This document shows positions 22,791 to 31,277 of a stretch of DNA of 64,000 nucleotides, one piece after another. Each line of letters starts with the position of its first letter. Positions within the stretch are counted from its first letter, which is position 1. The notes under the pieces are model-generated. The model saw only the letters and a list, made by a program, of their open reading frames with translations, did not search any database and was not told where the DNA came from. Origin of the DNA: Streptomyces cellostaticus (GTDB lineage Bacteria; Actinomycetota; Actinomycetes; Streptomycetales; Streptomycetaceae); assembly GCF_023630175.1 (NCBI RefSeq), contig NZ_JALLIN010000033.1:1-64000 (forward strand), in the 5' to 3' direction. Made by a program: the position numbers and the translations under genes.

Positions 22791-23754
22791 CGCAGCGGAA
22801 ACCCTGGTGACCGGTGCTGCTGTCCGGGGTGCTGGAACTGCGGGCGGCCACCCGGTACCGGCGGCAGTAGGAGGCGTGGCACAGATAGGAGCCGCCGCGG
22901 ATCACCCGGGTGCCGCCGGACTCCGGACCGCGGGGGTCCTCGCGGGGGCTGCGGGCGTAGTAGTCCGGCGCGTACCGGTCGGCGCACCATTCCCAGACGT
23001 TGCCGCACACGTTGTACAGACCGTGGCCGCCCGGCGGGTAGGCCGTCACCGGAGCCGTGCCGTACCAGCCGTCGGGCCGGGTGTGCCGGTCGGGGAAGCG
23101 GCCCTGCCACACGTTCATCCGGCGCTCGCCGCCCGGCTCCATCTCGTCGCCCCAGGGGAAGACCGCCTGCTCCAGGCCACCGCGCGCCGCGTACTCCCAC
23201 TCGGCCTCGGTCGGCAGCCGCTTGCCCGCCCACGCCGCGTAGCGGCAGGCGTCCCGCCAGGACACGTGCACCACCGGGTGGTCGGCACGGTCCGCGAGAT
23301 CCGAGCCCGGCCCCTCGGGACGACGCCAGTGGGCACCGTGCACCTGCCGCCACCACGGCGCCGCCGCCACGGCCCGGGTGTCGGGGAAGCCGGCCGGCAG
23401 GAGCCCCGCGAAGACGAACGACCACCCGTACCGCTCGGCGTCCGTCACATGTCCCGTGGCCGCGGCGAAGGCACCGAAGTCGGCGTTGGAGACGGCGCAC
23501 CGGTCGATCCAGTACGGGCCCAGGGACACCTCGTGGACCGGCCCCTCGCCGTCCCCCGGAACCGCCCACCGGTCCTGGGCCCCCATCCGGAAGACGGCCC
23601 CCTCGAGCCGCACCATGCCCTCCCGGTCCGGGCCGCCCGGACCGAGGGGCGCCCGGGCGGACCCGGACGGCGAACCGCCGTCGGGCGCCACGGGGGGAGG
23701 CCCTGACCGCGCAGGACCGCAGCAGACGGAGCGCGCCTCACCGCCCGACGTCAT
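22759..23754 (-). CDS. Formylglycine-generating enzyme (SUMF1/FGE type)
   Basis: A 331-residue FGE-sulfatase fold protein. After a Pro/Gly-rich N-terminus of about 45 residues come the family hallmarks: FRMGAQDRW, YWIDRCAVSNADFGAF, the W-x-D-A motif HVSWRDACRYAAWAGKRLPT, and NVWEWCADRY. The C-terminal active site contains C292 and C297 in SYLCHASYCRRYR. The two cysteines match the copper-binding pair of bacterial FGEs, which oxidise the sulfatase cysteine to formylglycine. The convergent arylsulfatase (20375-22726) is the obvious substrate. A GGGAGG lies four bases before the ATG. Confidence 0.93.
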   Translation of the reverse strand: MTSGGEARSVCCGPARSGPPPVAPDGGSPSGSARAPLGPGGPDREGMVRLEGAVFRMGAQDRWAVPGDGEGPVHEVSLGPYWIDRCAVSNADFGAFAAATGHVTDAERYGWSFVFAGLLPAGFPDTRAVAAAPWWRQVHGAHWRRPEGPGSDLADRADHPVVHVSWRDACRYAAWAGKRLPTEAEWEYAARGGLEQAVFPWGDEMEPGGERRMNVWQGRFPDRHTRPDGWYGTAPVTAYPPGGHGLYNVCGNVWEWCADRYAPDYYARSPREDPRGPESGGTRVIRGGSYLCHASYCRRYRVAARSSSTPDSSTGHQGFRCAADAGPLAPR

Positions 23755-23982
23755 CCGGCCTCCCAGGGGACTCGGCTCTGCACGCGATTGTGCTGCAGCC
23801 GGGGCGCCGCGCGCGCGACGACACGGCGCCGGTCGGCCGGGACACGCGGAACGGACGTCAGCCGGCCCGCAGCGCCACGCAGGCCTCCCGGGGGGGGTGG
23901 CGAAGACGCGCAGCCGCCGCGTGGCGCCGTCCGAGTAGGGGCTCGCGCGCGGCCGGCCCCCACCGGCATCCGGCCCCGGCCG

Positions 23983-24147
23983 TCAGACGCGGTTGAACGG
24001 TTTCCCCGCCGCGCAGTGAGCGGGCGGGTTGTCGCCGCTCACGTCGAAGTCGGAACAGGTGAGGAAGAGGTGGTTGAACTTCCCCAGCAGGAAGGCGAGA
24101 ACGCCGACCAGGATGGTGACGCCCACCGCCCCCAGGCGGTGGAACAC
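23983..24147 (-). pseudogene. Small membrane protein or truncated remnant
   Basis: A 54-codon reading frame starting from a GTG at 24147. It has one membrane segment (GVTILVGVLAFLLG) followed by KFNHLFLTCSDFDVSGDNPP and ending AAGKPFNRV. Third-position G/C is very high, so the sequence is or was coding. An in-frame stop lies about ten codons upstream of the GTG and there is no ribosome-binding site, so the 5' end has probably been lost. The break lies near 24165-24180, where the base composition changes and the accessory block begins. The family is unknown. Confidence 0.5.
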
Positions 24148-24211
24148 CGGGAGCGCGGCGTAGTCGGGACCCTTTCACCCTGGACTACTGGCTGCCCACT
24201 GCGCGCCCGCC

Positions 24212-25471
24212 TCAATCAATCCTCTGTGCGGTCTGGGTGGCGACGTGAAGTACTTGTTCGAGAGGGCCGCGTCTGAACAGTCGGGTCCACACGGTCGCCA
24301 GCAGCATGGCCGCGCCGATGAAGCCGAGGAGCGCCGGAAGGGCGGACAGGGTCTCGTCGTCGGCGATCGCGGGCACGTACCAGACCTCGCTGAAGGACCA
24401 CAGAGCGATGATGTGCAGGACGTAGGCGGTCAACGCCGTCATACCGACCGCGGCGACGGGGCGGGCCAGGGCGGTGAGGCGCGGCATCCTTTCGGCGACG
24501 GCCAGGCAGGCGGCGATGACGGCCAGAGCGACCCCGGTGTTGCCGATGATGGAGAACGTCGTCTGGGAGTGGGGTGCGGCCACCAGCAACCAGCCCAGCG
24601 GGGTGTGGTCCTCGGGCGTGCCGACCGCGTCGGACCACCAGGCAGAGGACGCCGAACCGCCGTCCGCGGCCGAGGAGATAGTGGGCAGGGCGGTCGGGAC
24701 CATGTGCAGAGCAAGCCAGGAGCCGCCGTATCCCAGCAGGGCGAGCGCCCCGCCGGCGAAGGCCAGCCGTGATCCGGCGCCTGGGCGGGTGAGATCGAGC
24801 CGTGCCACCACCATGCCCGCGACGAGGAACGGGATCCAGGTGAGAACGGGGTACTCGCCTGTGAACAGGAGTTCGATGATGCCGTCCGTGTTGCTGATCA
24901 GGGCGACGGGGTCGTGTGCGATGACGGTATCCGCCCAGCCGCCGGCCTCAATAGCCGCTCTGATCACGTACAGGACCTGAGGCAGGAGCAGTGCGCTCGC
25001 GGCAGAGATGAGGGCGAGCGTCCGGGCTCCGAGCCGGTGCAGCGGGAGCACGGCCAGGAAGAGCAGCCCATAGGCGCTGAGGATCACGTCGACGTCGGTG
25101 TCCAGGGCGATCAGGGCGTAACCGAGCGCCAGCAGCAGGGCCGCACGAATCACGATCCTGGCCACTGCCTGACGACCGGCGCGACCGGTATGGGGGCGGG
25201 GGCGGCCGGTGATGATGACCAGCGAAAACCCGGCGAGCACCGCGAACAGGGCGGCGGAGCGGCCCCGAGCCGTCTCCAGCAGGAACCCGAGCGGGCCGCC
25301 GACGGCCACGGCGGGCCCGACGTGAGCGGAGAACATGCCCAGAACGGCGAGCCCACGAGCCAGGTCGATGCCGATCAGCCGGCCGACCGCGGGCGTCTTG
25401 ACGGTGGCCGGCGGCTGGTCACCTTCGAATGGCGGTGACATGTCTGCCTGCTCGACCGTGATCGGAGTCAT
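24212..25471 (-). CDS. Multi-pass membrane protein, DUF418/acyltransferase-like
   Basis: A 419-residue protein with 10 to 11 hydrophobic segments. It begins RLIGIDLARGLAVLGMFSAH, the signature of DUF418/DUF1624 and related heparan-alpha-glucosaminide N-acetyltransferase-like membrane proteins, and ends with a family-typical block around TALTAYVLHIIALW. These proteins are thought to acylate or transfer groups at the membrane; the donor and acceptor are unknown here. The ATG at 25471 has only a weak ribosome-binding site; a second ATG is at codon 11. It is the leftmost gene of the accessory block. Confidence 0.8.
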   Translation of the reverse strand: MTPITVEQADMSPPFEGDQPPATVKTPAVGRLIGIDLARGLAVLGMFSAHVGPAVAVGGPLGFLLETARGRSAALFAVLAGFSLVIITGRPRPHTGRAGRQAVARIVIRAALLLALGYALIALDTDVDVILSAYGLLFLAVLPLHRLGARTLALISAASALLLPQVLYVIRAAIEAGGWADTVIAHDPVALISNTDGIIELLFTGEYPVLTWIPFLVAGMVVARLDLTRPGAGSRLAFAGGALALLGYGGSWLALHMVPTALPTISSAADGGSASSAWWSDAVGTPEDHTPLGWLLVAAPHSQTTFSIIGNTGVALAVIAACLAVAERMPRLTALARPVAAVGMTALTAYVLHIIALWSFSEVWYVPAIADDETLSALPALLGFIGAAMLLATVWTRLFRRGPLEQVLHVATQTAQRID

Positions 25472-25524
25472 GTCTCATGAGTTCACCAGCAATCCACCCA
25501 AACCGCCCGGGCAATTCTCCGATG

Positions 25525-25890
25525 TCACTCTGCCTGCCGACCGAAGTCGCCCCCGCCGACCGGCGGCGCCGGCACCCGCGGATCCATCCGTCTCTCGGGC
25601 GCCCACCCGGCCGGACCCGCGTCCCGGCCCTCCTCACACTCCTCTCGGCGGTCTCCCCTGCTCGACCGGGGCTGCCACGCCGGCGGCGCCAGGGCGATCA
25701 CCGCCGCTCCGATGCCGAGGATGGCCTGCGCCGCGGTGAGGAATTCCCTCCGCGAGAGCTTGCGGAACGTACGGCCGGCCCGCGCCCAGCCCGGCTTGGT
25801 GGGTGCTGAGCGTAGGTGCGCCCCGGGCGGCTTCGCGCACAGACTATTGCATTCCTGACATCGCAGACACTCCGGTGTCGGTTGAGGCAT
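25525..25890 (-). CDS. Putative small protein: 4-Cys cluster plus Tat-like segment
   Basis: A 121-residue reading frame. Near the N-terminus it has ECLRCQECNSLCAKPP, spaced C-x2-C-x2-C-x3-C, like a [4Fe-4S] ferredoxin ligand set or a zinc site. At about residues 46-70 it has SRREFLTAAQAILGIGAAVI, a twin-arginine-like motif leading into a single hydrophobic helix. The tail is Arg/Pro rich. Third-position G/C is high between residues 32 and 72. There is no good ribosome-binding site before the ATG and the Tat motif is unusually far from the start. I would rate it probable but unproven. Confidence 0.4.
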   Translation of the reverse strand: MPQPTPECLRCQECNSLCAKPPGAHLRSAPTKPGWARAGRTFRKLSRREFLTAAQAILGIGAAVIALAPPAWQPRSSRGDRREECEEGRDAGPAGWAPERRMDPRVPAPPVGGGDFGRQAE

Positions 25891-25955
25891 GCCGAAGTGA
25901 GGGGCGTCAGATGTCACCAGATCGTGCAGCAGACCCGAGGGCGGTGCCCTGGTGA

Positions 25956-27110
25956 TCACATACCGGGGTTGGTCTTCAGTCTGCCTGCCAGTCTCCGATG
26001 GGCGCGTGTCAGGACCGTGGCGGTGACGATGAGGATTGCGTCGAGGAGGGCTACCGACGCCAGGGGCGGGAGCCGTACGGCGGCGATGCCGGCCACTGTG
26101 CAGACGGCGCAGGCGAGGAATCGCTCGGTCCAGGCTCCGTGGGCGGTGACTCCGTAGAACCACCCGGTGGCGGCGAGGTAGAGCGCTGGGCCTCCGAAGA
26201 GGAGCAGGGCGAGGGTGACGGAGCCGTCGCCGAGTGGGTGAGCGATGGCGAGTTCGCTGCCGACGGCGAGGGCGACCAGGGCCGCCAGAACCACGTAGGC
26301 GCTGTTCACGCCGAGGCGGACGGACCGTACAGGGTCGGTGGTGGTGGCGACGGCGGTGCTGAAGACGTCTTCGCCGCCACCGAAGTAGAGCGCCCACAGG
26401 CACACCAGGGCGGCGAAGACGCCCGCGGCGGTGAAGACGGTGGGAGTGTCAGTCATCGCACTGCCGGTGGTGAGAACGGTCTCGCCGAGCAGAATGATGA
26501 AGAAGAGCCGCAGACGTTCGATCATGTGCTCGGAATCGAAGGCGAGCTCCGGGCCGCTGAGAGTACGGCCGGGCAGCGGGTGGGCGAGCCAGGTTCCGGT
26601 GAGGTCGACGAGGGCGGCGGCTGCCCACCACCACAGGCGAGGTCCCGATCCGACCGCCGCCCCGATGATCCACAGTGGCGCGGCGGCGGTCATCCAGACA
26701 AGGGTGCGGCGGAAGTGCTCGCGCAGTGCGTCGGTGCGGCCGGTCAGAGCGGTCACAGTCCCCGCGAAGAACAGGATCAGCAGCAGCGGAACGACGAAGG
26801 CCCAGGCGCGGTCGTCAAAGGCGTGGGCGATCGCCGCGTTCATGAACAGTCCGAGGCCCATGACGATCACGATCATCCACCGGGTGACATCGCGGCGGAC
26901 GTCGAGGAGCGTGGCCTCGTAGCTGGTGTACGCCCAGGTGCCGAACACGGCGACGAGCAGGACGGCTGTCTCCGCGGCGCCCCGCCACATCAGATGGTCC
27001 AGGAGGTGATGGGAAAGCTGGGAGACGGCGAAGACGAAGACGAGGTCGTAGAACAGCTCCAGCGGGGACACCTCACGCCGCAGATTCAGCGACTTGGGGA
27101 CGCTGCTCAT
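25956..27110 (-). CDS. Low-temperature-requirement protein A (LtrA) family membrane protein
   Basis: A 384-residue membrane protein with about 10 to 11 helices. The N-terminus (SPLELFYDLVFVFAVSQLSH) and the internal ELAFDSEHMIERLRLFFIILLGETVL block are diagnostic of LtrA. The family is named after a Listeria gene needed for growth at low temperature, and its biochemical role is unresolved. GGAG lies 8 bases before the ATG. It is in line with the hydrolase genes upstream and probably shares their transcript, but a gap of about 150 bases separates them. Confidence 0.9.
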   Translation of the reverse strand: MSSVPKSLNLRREVSPLELFYDLVFVFAVSQLSHHLLDHLMWRGAAETAVLLVAVFGTWAYTSYEATLLDVRRDVTRWMIVIVMGLGLFMNAAIAHAFDDRAWAFVVPLLLILFFAGTVTALTGRTDALREHFRRTLVWMTAAAPLWIIGAAVGSGPRLWWWAAAALVDLTGTWLAHPLPGRTLSGPELAFDSEHMIERLRLFFIILLGETVLTTGSAMTDTPTVFTAAGVFAALVCLWALYFGGGEDVFSTAVATTTDPVRSVRLGVNSAYVVLAALVALAVGSELAIAHPLGDGSVTLALLLFGGPALYLAATGWFYGVTAHGAWTERFLACAVCTVAGIAAVRLPPLASVALLDAILIVTATVLTRAHRRLAGRLKTNPGM

Positions 27111-27258
27111 GATCGGGGTCTCCTACGTCGTGGCTGCGGGCAGGTCGGCTCGCCTGAGTCGTTCAAGGGCGGGGCGGCGGCCGGACATGGTTGCCCGGTT
27201 GCCGCCGCCGCGCAACAGCCCGCCCAGGGCGAGGGTTGCTCGGCTGGGCGGGGGGGTG

Positions 27259-28197
27259 TCACTGGCCGAGGTGCTTCTTGTAGAACGGGATCAGGTGATC
27301 AAGGGCGATCTTGACCGGTTCGGGCTGGTCGTACAGGTCGTAGTGCGAGAAACCTTCTGCCACGACCAGCTCCTTGTCCTTCGATGCCGCGCGGCGGTAG
27401 ATCTCCAGGCCGTCCCGGTAGGCGCCGAACGCACCGGGCCTGTCTCCGACGACTACGCACATCGGCCGCGTCAGGAGAACCTCGGCGCGGTGGAACGCGT
27501 CCCAGCCGATCGCGGATCCCTGCCGGGAGAACAGTCCCTCTGTGCGGCCGCCGGGCTTCTCACCGCGCGCGGTGCGGTAGTAGTCGGTGGCCTCGGAGAG
27601 GTCGAGTTCGGTCAGACCCTGTTCCTTGGCCGCCTCGGGAGACGCGGGCAGGTACTGGGTGACCCGGCGTTCTTCTCCCTGGGCCTCGGCGGTCCGCTGT
27701 GCGGCAACGGCGTCGAGGGCGCCGATGGGGTCGTAGCCGCTGAAGGACTCGTGCATGAGACGCCCGAAGTTCACGCCTGTCACGCTGCCGACGGCCTTGA
27801 TACGGCGGTCGGTCATGGTGGCGTTGATGGAGTAGCCGCCGCCACCGCACACGCCGATGACACCGATGCGGTCCGCGTCCACGTAGGGCAGCGTCACGAG
27901 ATGGTCGATGACGTAGCTGATGTCCTGGGCCCGGAAGACCGGGTCCTCGATCGACCGGGGCTCACCGCCGCTGGCGCCCTGGAAGCTGGCGTCGAAGGCT
28001 ATGACGACGAATCCTTCGTCCGCCAGCGCCGTTCCGTACACGTTGCCGGCTGTCTGCTCCTTGCACGAGCCGATGGGGTGAACGCTGACGACGGCGGGGT
28101 GGGTCCTGCTCTCGTCGAAGCCCGGCGGGAGGTAGATGTCAGCGGCCAGGTCCCAGGCGAGGGCCTTGACGGCGACGTGCTTGATGTTGTCGGTCAT
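27259..28197 (-). CDS. Dienelactone-hydrolase-like alpha/beta hydrolase A
   Basis: A 312-residue alpha/beta hydrolase. The nucleophile elbow is G-V-C-G-G-G-G, with cysteine in the nucleophile position as in dienelactone hydrolases. Other landmarks are the oxyanion region VHPIGSCKEQ, the conserved AFDASFQGASGGEP block and a late histidine in EGFSHYDLYD. It is paralogous to the gene immediately upstream (28265-29197). GAGGAG lies eight bases before the ATG. The gene sits in an apparent operon with an NAD(P)-binding protein, suggesting turnover of a small carbonyl or lactone compound, but the substrate is unknown. Confidence 0.85.
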   Translation of the reverse strand: MTDNIKHVAVKALAWDLAADIYLPPGFDESRTHPAVVSVHPIGSCKEQTAGNVYGTALADEGFVVIAFDASFQGASGGEPRSIEDPVFRAQDISYVIDHLVTLPYVDADRIGVIGVCGGGGYSINATMTDRRIKAVGSVTGVNFGRLMHESFSGYDPIGALDAVAAQRTAEAQGEERRVTQYLPASPEAAKEQGLTELDLSEATDYYRTARGEKPGGRTEGLFSRQGSAIGWDAFHRAEVLLTRPMCVVVGDRPGAFGAYRDGLEIYRRAASKDKELVVAEGFSHYDLYDQPEPVKIALDHLIPFYKKHLGQ

Positions 28198-28264
28198 GGG
28201 TGCAACTCCTCGTCGATGAGGCGGGTCTGCGGCCGGTGGCGGCGGCCACTCGACCGGGACCTGG

Positions 28265-29197
28265 TCAATCCTTGTCGGCGGACTCGCCCGTCAGGTTCTC
28301 CCGGAAGAACGGGGTGGCTGCGGCGATGGCCTGGTCGACGTACTTGGGGACGTCGTAGAAGTCCATGTGCGTGCCGCCCTCGACGATCTGAAGCTGCTTG
28401 GGGCTGCGGGCGCGTCCGTGCAGTTCGGTGGACATCCAGAGCGATCCGGCTTCGCTGCCGGCCACGACGAGGATCGGCTGGGTGAGCAGGTCCTCGACCA
28501 TGTGGAAGGCGTCGAAGGTGAAGATGCGCGAGACGCTCTTGGTGAACAGGAACCTGTTCTTGGCGTTGGGGTGCTGGGCGCGGGGGGTGAGGTAGTAGTC
28601 CCCTGCCTCCACCAGGTCGCGCGGGGTGTCCTCGTCCGGCTCGGTCGGGACGTAGGGCAGGAAGGCCGGTTCGGCGCCCTTGGCCGCCTCGGCTGTCCTC
28701 TGACCGGCGAGTGCCTTCAGGGTGGGCACGGCGGCGGCGTCGGAGTCGGTTCCGTACCAGCCGCGGCGGAAGCTGGTGCCGATGTTGACGGCGCTGACGG
28801 TCGTGAGGGCCTTGACGCGGTAGTCGGTCATCGCGGCGTTCACGCTGTAGCCGCCGCCGGCGCAGATGCCCAGGGTGCCGATGCGCTCGGGATCGACGTA
28901 GTCGAGGGTCTGCATGTAGTCGACGGCCGCGCGGACGTCGTCGACGCGGGCGTAGGGGTCCTCCAGGTGGTGCGGCTCGCCGCCGCTGTCACCCTGGAAT
29001 GATGCGTCGAAGGCGAGGGCCACGAAGCCCTGCTCGGCGAGCTTGCTCGCGTACAGGCCGGCTGCCTGCTCCTTGACGCCGCCGCCCGGGTGGACGACGA
29101 CGATCGCCGCGTGCAAGACCTTCGCGTCGAGGTCATCGGGCAGGTAGAGGTTGCCCGCCATCGCGATCTGGCCGTTGGGGAAGGTGACGGCGTCCAT
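28265..29197 (-). CDS. Dienelactone-hydrolase-like alpha/beta hydrolase B
   Basis: A 310-residue paralogue of hydrolase A. The elbow is G-I-C-A-G-G-G, again with cysteine as nucleophile, and AFDASFQGDSGGEP is almost identical to its neighbour. The catalytic histidine candidate is in EGGTHMDFYD. A 329-residue form could start at 29254, overlapping the stop of the upstream gene by an ATGA, but the ATG at 29197 has a better site (CAGGAG, 7 bases upstream) and gives the same length as hydrolase A. The pair probably arose by tandem duplication and may act on related substrates. Confidence 0.85.
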   Translation of the reverse strand: MDAVTFPNGQIAMAGNLYLPDDLDAKVLHAAIVVVHPGGGVKEQAAGLYASKLAEQGFVALAFDASFQGDSGGEPHHLEDPYARVDDVRAAVDYMQTLDYVDPERIGTLGICAGGGYSVNAAMTDYRVKALTTVSAVNIGTSFRRGWYGTDSDAAAVPTLKALAGQRTAEAAKGAEPAFLPYVPTEPDEDTPRDLVEAGDYYLTPRAQHPNAKNRFLFTKSVSRIFTFDAFHMVEDLLTQPILVVAGSEAGSLWMSTELHGRARSPKQLQIVEGGTHMDFYDVPKYVDQAIAAATPFFRENLTGESADKD

Positions 29198-29250
29198 GGT
29201 CTGGCTCCTGGTTCCCTGTGCTGTGGTGGGGGTCGCTGTGACGTGAGGTT

Positions 29251-30021
29251 TCATCGAGTTCGCAGATGCCTGAGGTCGTCCTGGACCTGGGCGGGTTCGG
29301 CGTCCAGGGGCAGGTTGTCGGTGTCCTTCACGGCGTCGAGGGCGCCCGCCGCGTCGGGCCGGGCTTCCTCGAACAGGGCCGCGAAGTCGGTGGTGGTGTG
29401 GCCGGGACCGGAGAAGACCTCGAAGGTCTTGCCGATCGCGCCGTCATCGAGCAGTGCCTCGACGAGCAAGGTGCCGAGTGCCGCTCGGCTGATGTTGTCC
29501 TCGCCGCTGTCGCCCTGCTCGATCCGCAGGTGGCCGCCGCCCTTGCCGGCGTCGAGCCATCCCGGGCGGACGATCGTGTACGGGGCACCGCTGAGCCTGA
29601 CCAGGCGCTCGGAGCGGCGCTTCCAGTCCAGGGCGTGGCCCCCTTCGTTGAAGGGGTGATCGCGCCGGGTGACGAAGATCGTGGTTTGCAGCACGATCCG
29701 CGGCCTGCGCTTCCCGAGCGCCTCCAGGACGTTGGCGACGCCGCCGTAGTCGATGCGCTCGAAGGACTCGGGGCGGGAGTCGTCGTCCGAGCCGTGCACG
29801 AAGATCACGGCGTCGGCGTCGCGGACGGCTGCGGTGAGTGTGTCCGGGGCCGTGAGGTCGCCCACCACGATCTGGGTACCGGGAGGCAGCACCTTTCGGG
29901 CTCGGGACTCGTTGCGGGCCAGCGCTACGGGCGCAAGGCCCCGGGCGGCCGCTGCCGCGACGACGTGTCGGCCAGTACGGCCAGTGGCACCGATGACGAG
30001 AACGTGCTCGATCGCGGACAC
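29251..30021 (-). CDS. NAD(P)-binding SDR/NmrA-like oxidoreductase
   Basis: A 256-residue Rossmann protein. The nucleotide-binding motif is G-A-T-G-R-T-G-R near residues 12-19, followed by VALARNESRARKVLPPGTQI and an atypical-SDR core (IFVTRRDHPFNEGG). It lacks the classical SDR YxxxK, as is common in NAD(P)-binding NmrA-like or NAD-dependent epimerase-like proteins, which may sense redox rather than catalyse. The GTG at 30021 has AAAGGAG eight bases upstream. It is the first gene of the minus-strand accessory operon and diverges from the XRE regulators. Confidence 0.85.
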   Translation of the reverse strand: MSAIEHVLVIGATGRTGRHVVAAAAARGLAPVALARNESRARKVLPPGTQIVVGDLTAPDTLTAAVRDADAVIFVHGSDDDSRPESFERIDYGGVANVLEALGKRRPRIVLQTTIFVTRRDHPFNEGGHALDWKRRSERLVRLSGAPYTIVRPGWLDAGKGGGHLRIEQGDSGEDNISRAALGTLLVEALLDDGAIGKTFEVFSGPGHTTTDFAALFEEARPDAAGALDAVKDTDNLPLDAEPAQVQDDLRHLRTR

Positions 30022-30352
30022 GAGATCAACTCCTTTCACAAGCGCCGTTCCCCGGCATCGGGACTCACGGTGACGGGCCCGACGATCCGTGCCAAGGCCG
30101 ACTCCGTGCCGTCGGTAACGCAGGGAAAGCGATCAACGCCTTTACGGAACTCTCTCGATTTGGCCGCATTTCGCGACCGGGGCGGGGCGAGGATGAGAAA
30201 TCGACTCTCCAGCGGTTCCTGATGGGTCACAGGAAAAAAGTTCGCACGCTTGAGACTTCTCCACCAGAGGAGACTTTCATCCTGGGAGGGATCCATCCAG
30301 GGATAAAAACGTCCCTGTCACCGCGATTGCGTCCCGGGTGACACTGGTGTTC
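30022..30352. promoter_or_regulatory. Divergent promoter region, oxidoreductase operon and XRE gene
   Basis: 331 bases between a minus-strand metabolic operon and a plus-strand XRE regulator. Composition is AT-richer near 30225-30310, which includes GGAAAAAAGTTCG and a GGATAAAAACG that could be a -10 region. The symmetry ATCCTGGGAGGGATCC around 30280 could be an operator. The layout is the classic one for a regulator controlling both itself and the divergent operon. Confidence 0.4.
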
Positions 30353-31240
30353 ATGAGCAGCGATACGCGTCCCGGCGAGCTCGGGGCCTTCCTGAAAGCG
30401 CGCCGAGGCGAGCTGAGCCCGGGCACGGTCGGGCTGCCTGAAACCGGAGGGCGACGCCGCGTCAGCGGTCTGCGACGTGAGGAGGTCGCGAGGCTGGCGA
30501 CGATCAGCACGGACTACTACACACGCCTGGAACAGGGCCGCATGCAGGCCTCCGCGCCCGTACTGAACATACTCGTGCGCGTCCTTCACCTCGACGACGA
30601 TCAGCGTGCTTACATGCTCGAACTCGCAGGCCGCCCCTCTGAACGACCGGCCCGCCGCCCGCGACAGAAGGTGCAGCCACGTCTGCGACGCCTCCTCGAC
30701 GACCTCGGCACCATGCCGGGGATCGTCCTCGGGCGCCGCATGGATATTCTGGCCTGGAATCCGCTCGCGGCAGCTCTCGTCACCGACTTCTCGGAAATAC
30801 CGGAGAAGCACCGGAATTACATACGCCTGCTATTCAGCGACCCAAAAATGCGTGAGCTGTACCCCGACTGGCGGGACGTCGCTCATACCTGCGTGGCCCA
30901 GCTGCGAATGGAAGCCGCACGCGACCCCGACAGTGCCCGCCTCGCCTCGCTCGTCGGCGAGCTGTCGGTCCAGGACGCCGACTTCCGCCGTTGGTGGGCC
31001 GCCCACCACGTCGCCGTACGCAGCGTCGGAACAAAGCGTCTGCACCACCCCGTCGTCGGCGAGCTGAGCCTCGACTGGGACACCCTCGCTTCCACAGCCG
31101 ACACCGACCAGCAGCTCGTGGTGTGGTCCGCCGAGCCCGGTTCCCCGTCACACGACGCGCTGCGCATCCTCGCCTCCTGGGCCGGTGCCCCGGGCCCTGC
31201 TCCCACAGGCGCCGGGACCGGCAGCACGCCGCCCGGCTGA
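30353..31240 (+). CDS. XRE-family regulator with MmyB-type ligand-binding domain (1)
   Basis: A 295-residue regulator. Residues about 5-75 form a helix-turn-helix (RREEVARLATISTDYYTRLE, then GRMQAS). The rest is the MmyB-like (PAS-related) domain, with WNPLAAALVTDF and the conserved C-terminal HHPVVGELSLDWDTL. Such regulators usually sit beside a short-chain oxidoreductase gene and may bind a small hydrophobic ligand. The start at 30353 aligns with the tandem paralogue downstream (MSSDxRxxxELG). The two are the likely controllers of the divergent operon. Confidence 0.88.
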   Translation: MSSDTRPGELGAFLKARRGELSPGTVGLPETGGRRRVSGLRREEVARLATISTDYYTRLEQGRMQASAPVLNILVRVLHLDDDQRAYMLELAGRPSERPARRPRQKVQPRLRRLLDDLGTMPGIVLGRRMDILAWNPLAAALVTDFSEIPEKHRNYIRLLFSDPKMRELYPDWRDVAHTCVAQLRMEAARDPDSARLASLVGELSVQDADFRRWWAAHHVAVRSVGTKRLHHPVVGELSLDWDTLASTADTDQQLVVWSAEPGSPSHDALRILASWAGAPGPAPTGAGTGSTPPG

Positions 31241-31277
31241 ACCCGCCGTCAACGCTGACCACTGCCACACTGGAACC

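Noticed and set aside
20624..23569. 981-codon minus-strand frame opposite the arylsulfatase
   Set aside because: It overlaps a sulfatase with all family motifs on the other strand. The predicted protein is low complexity and matches no family.
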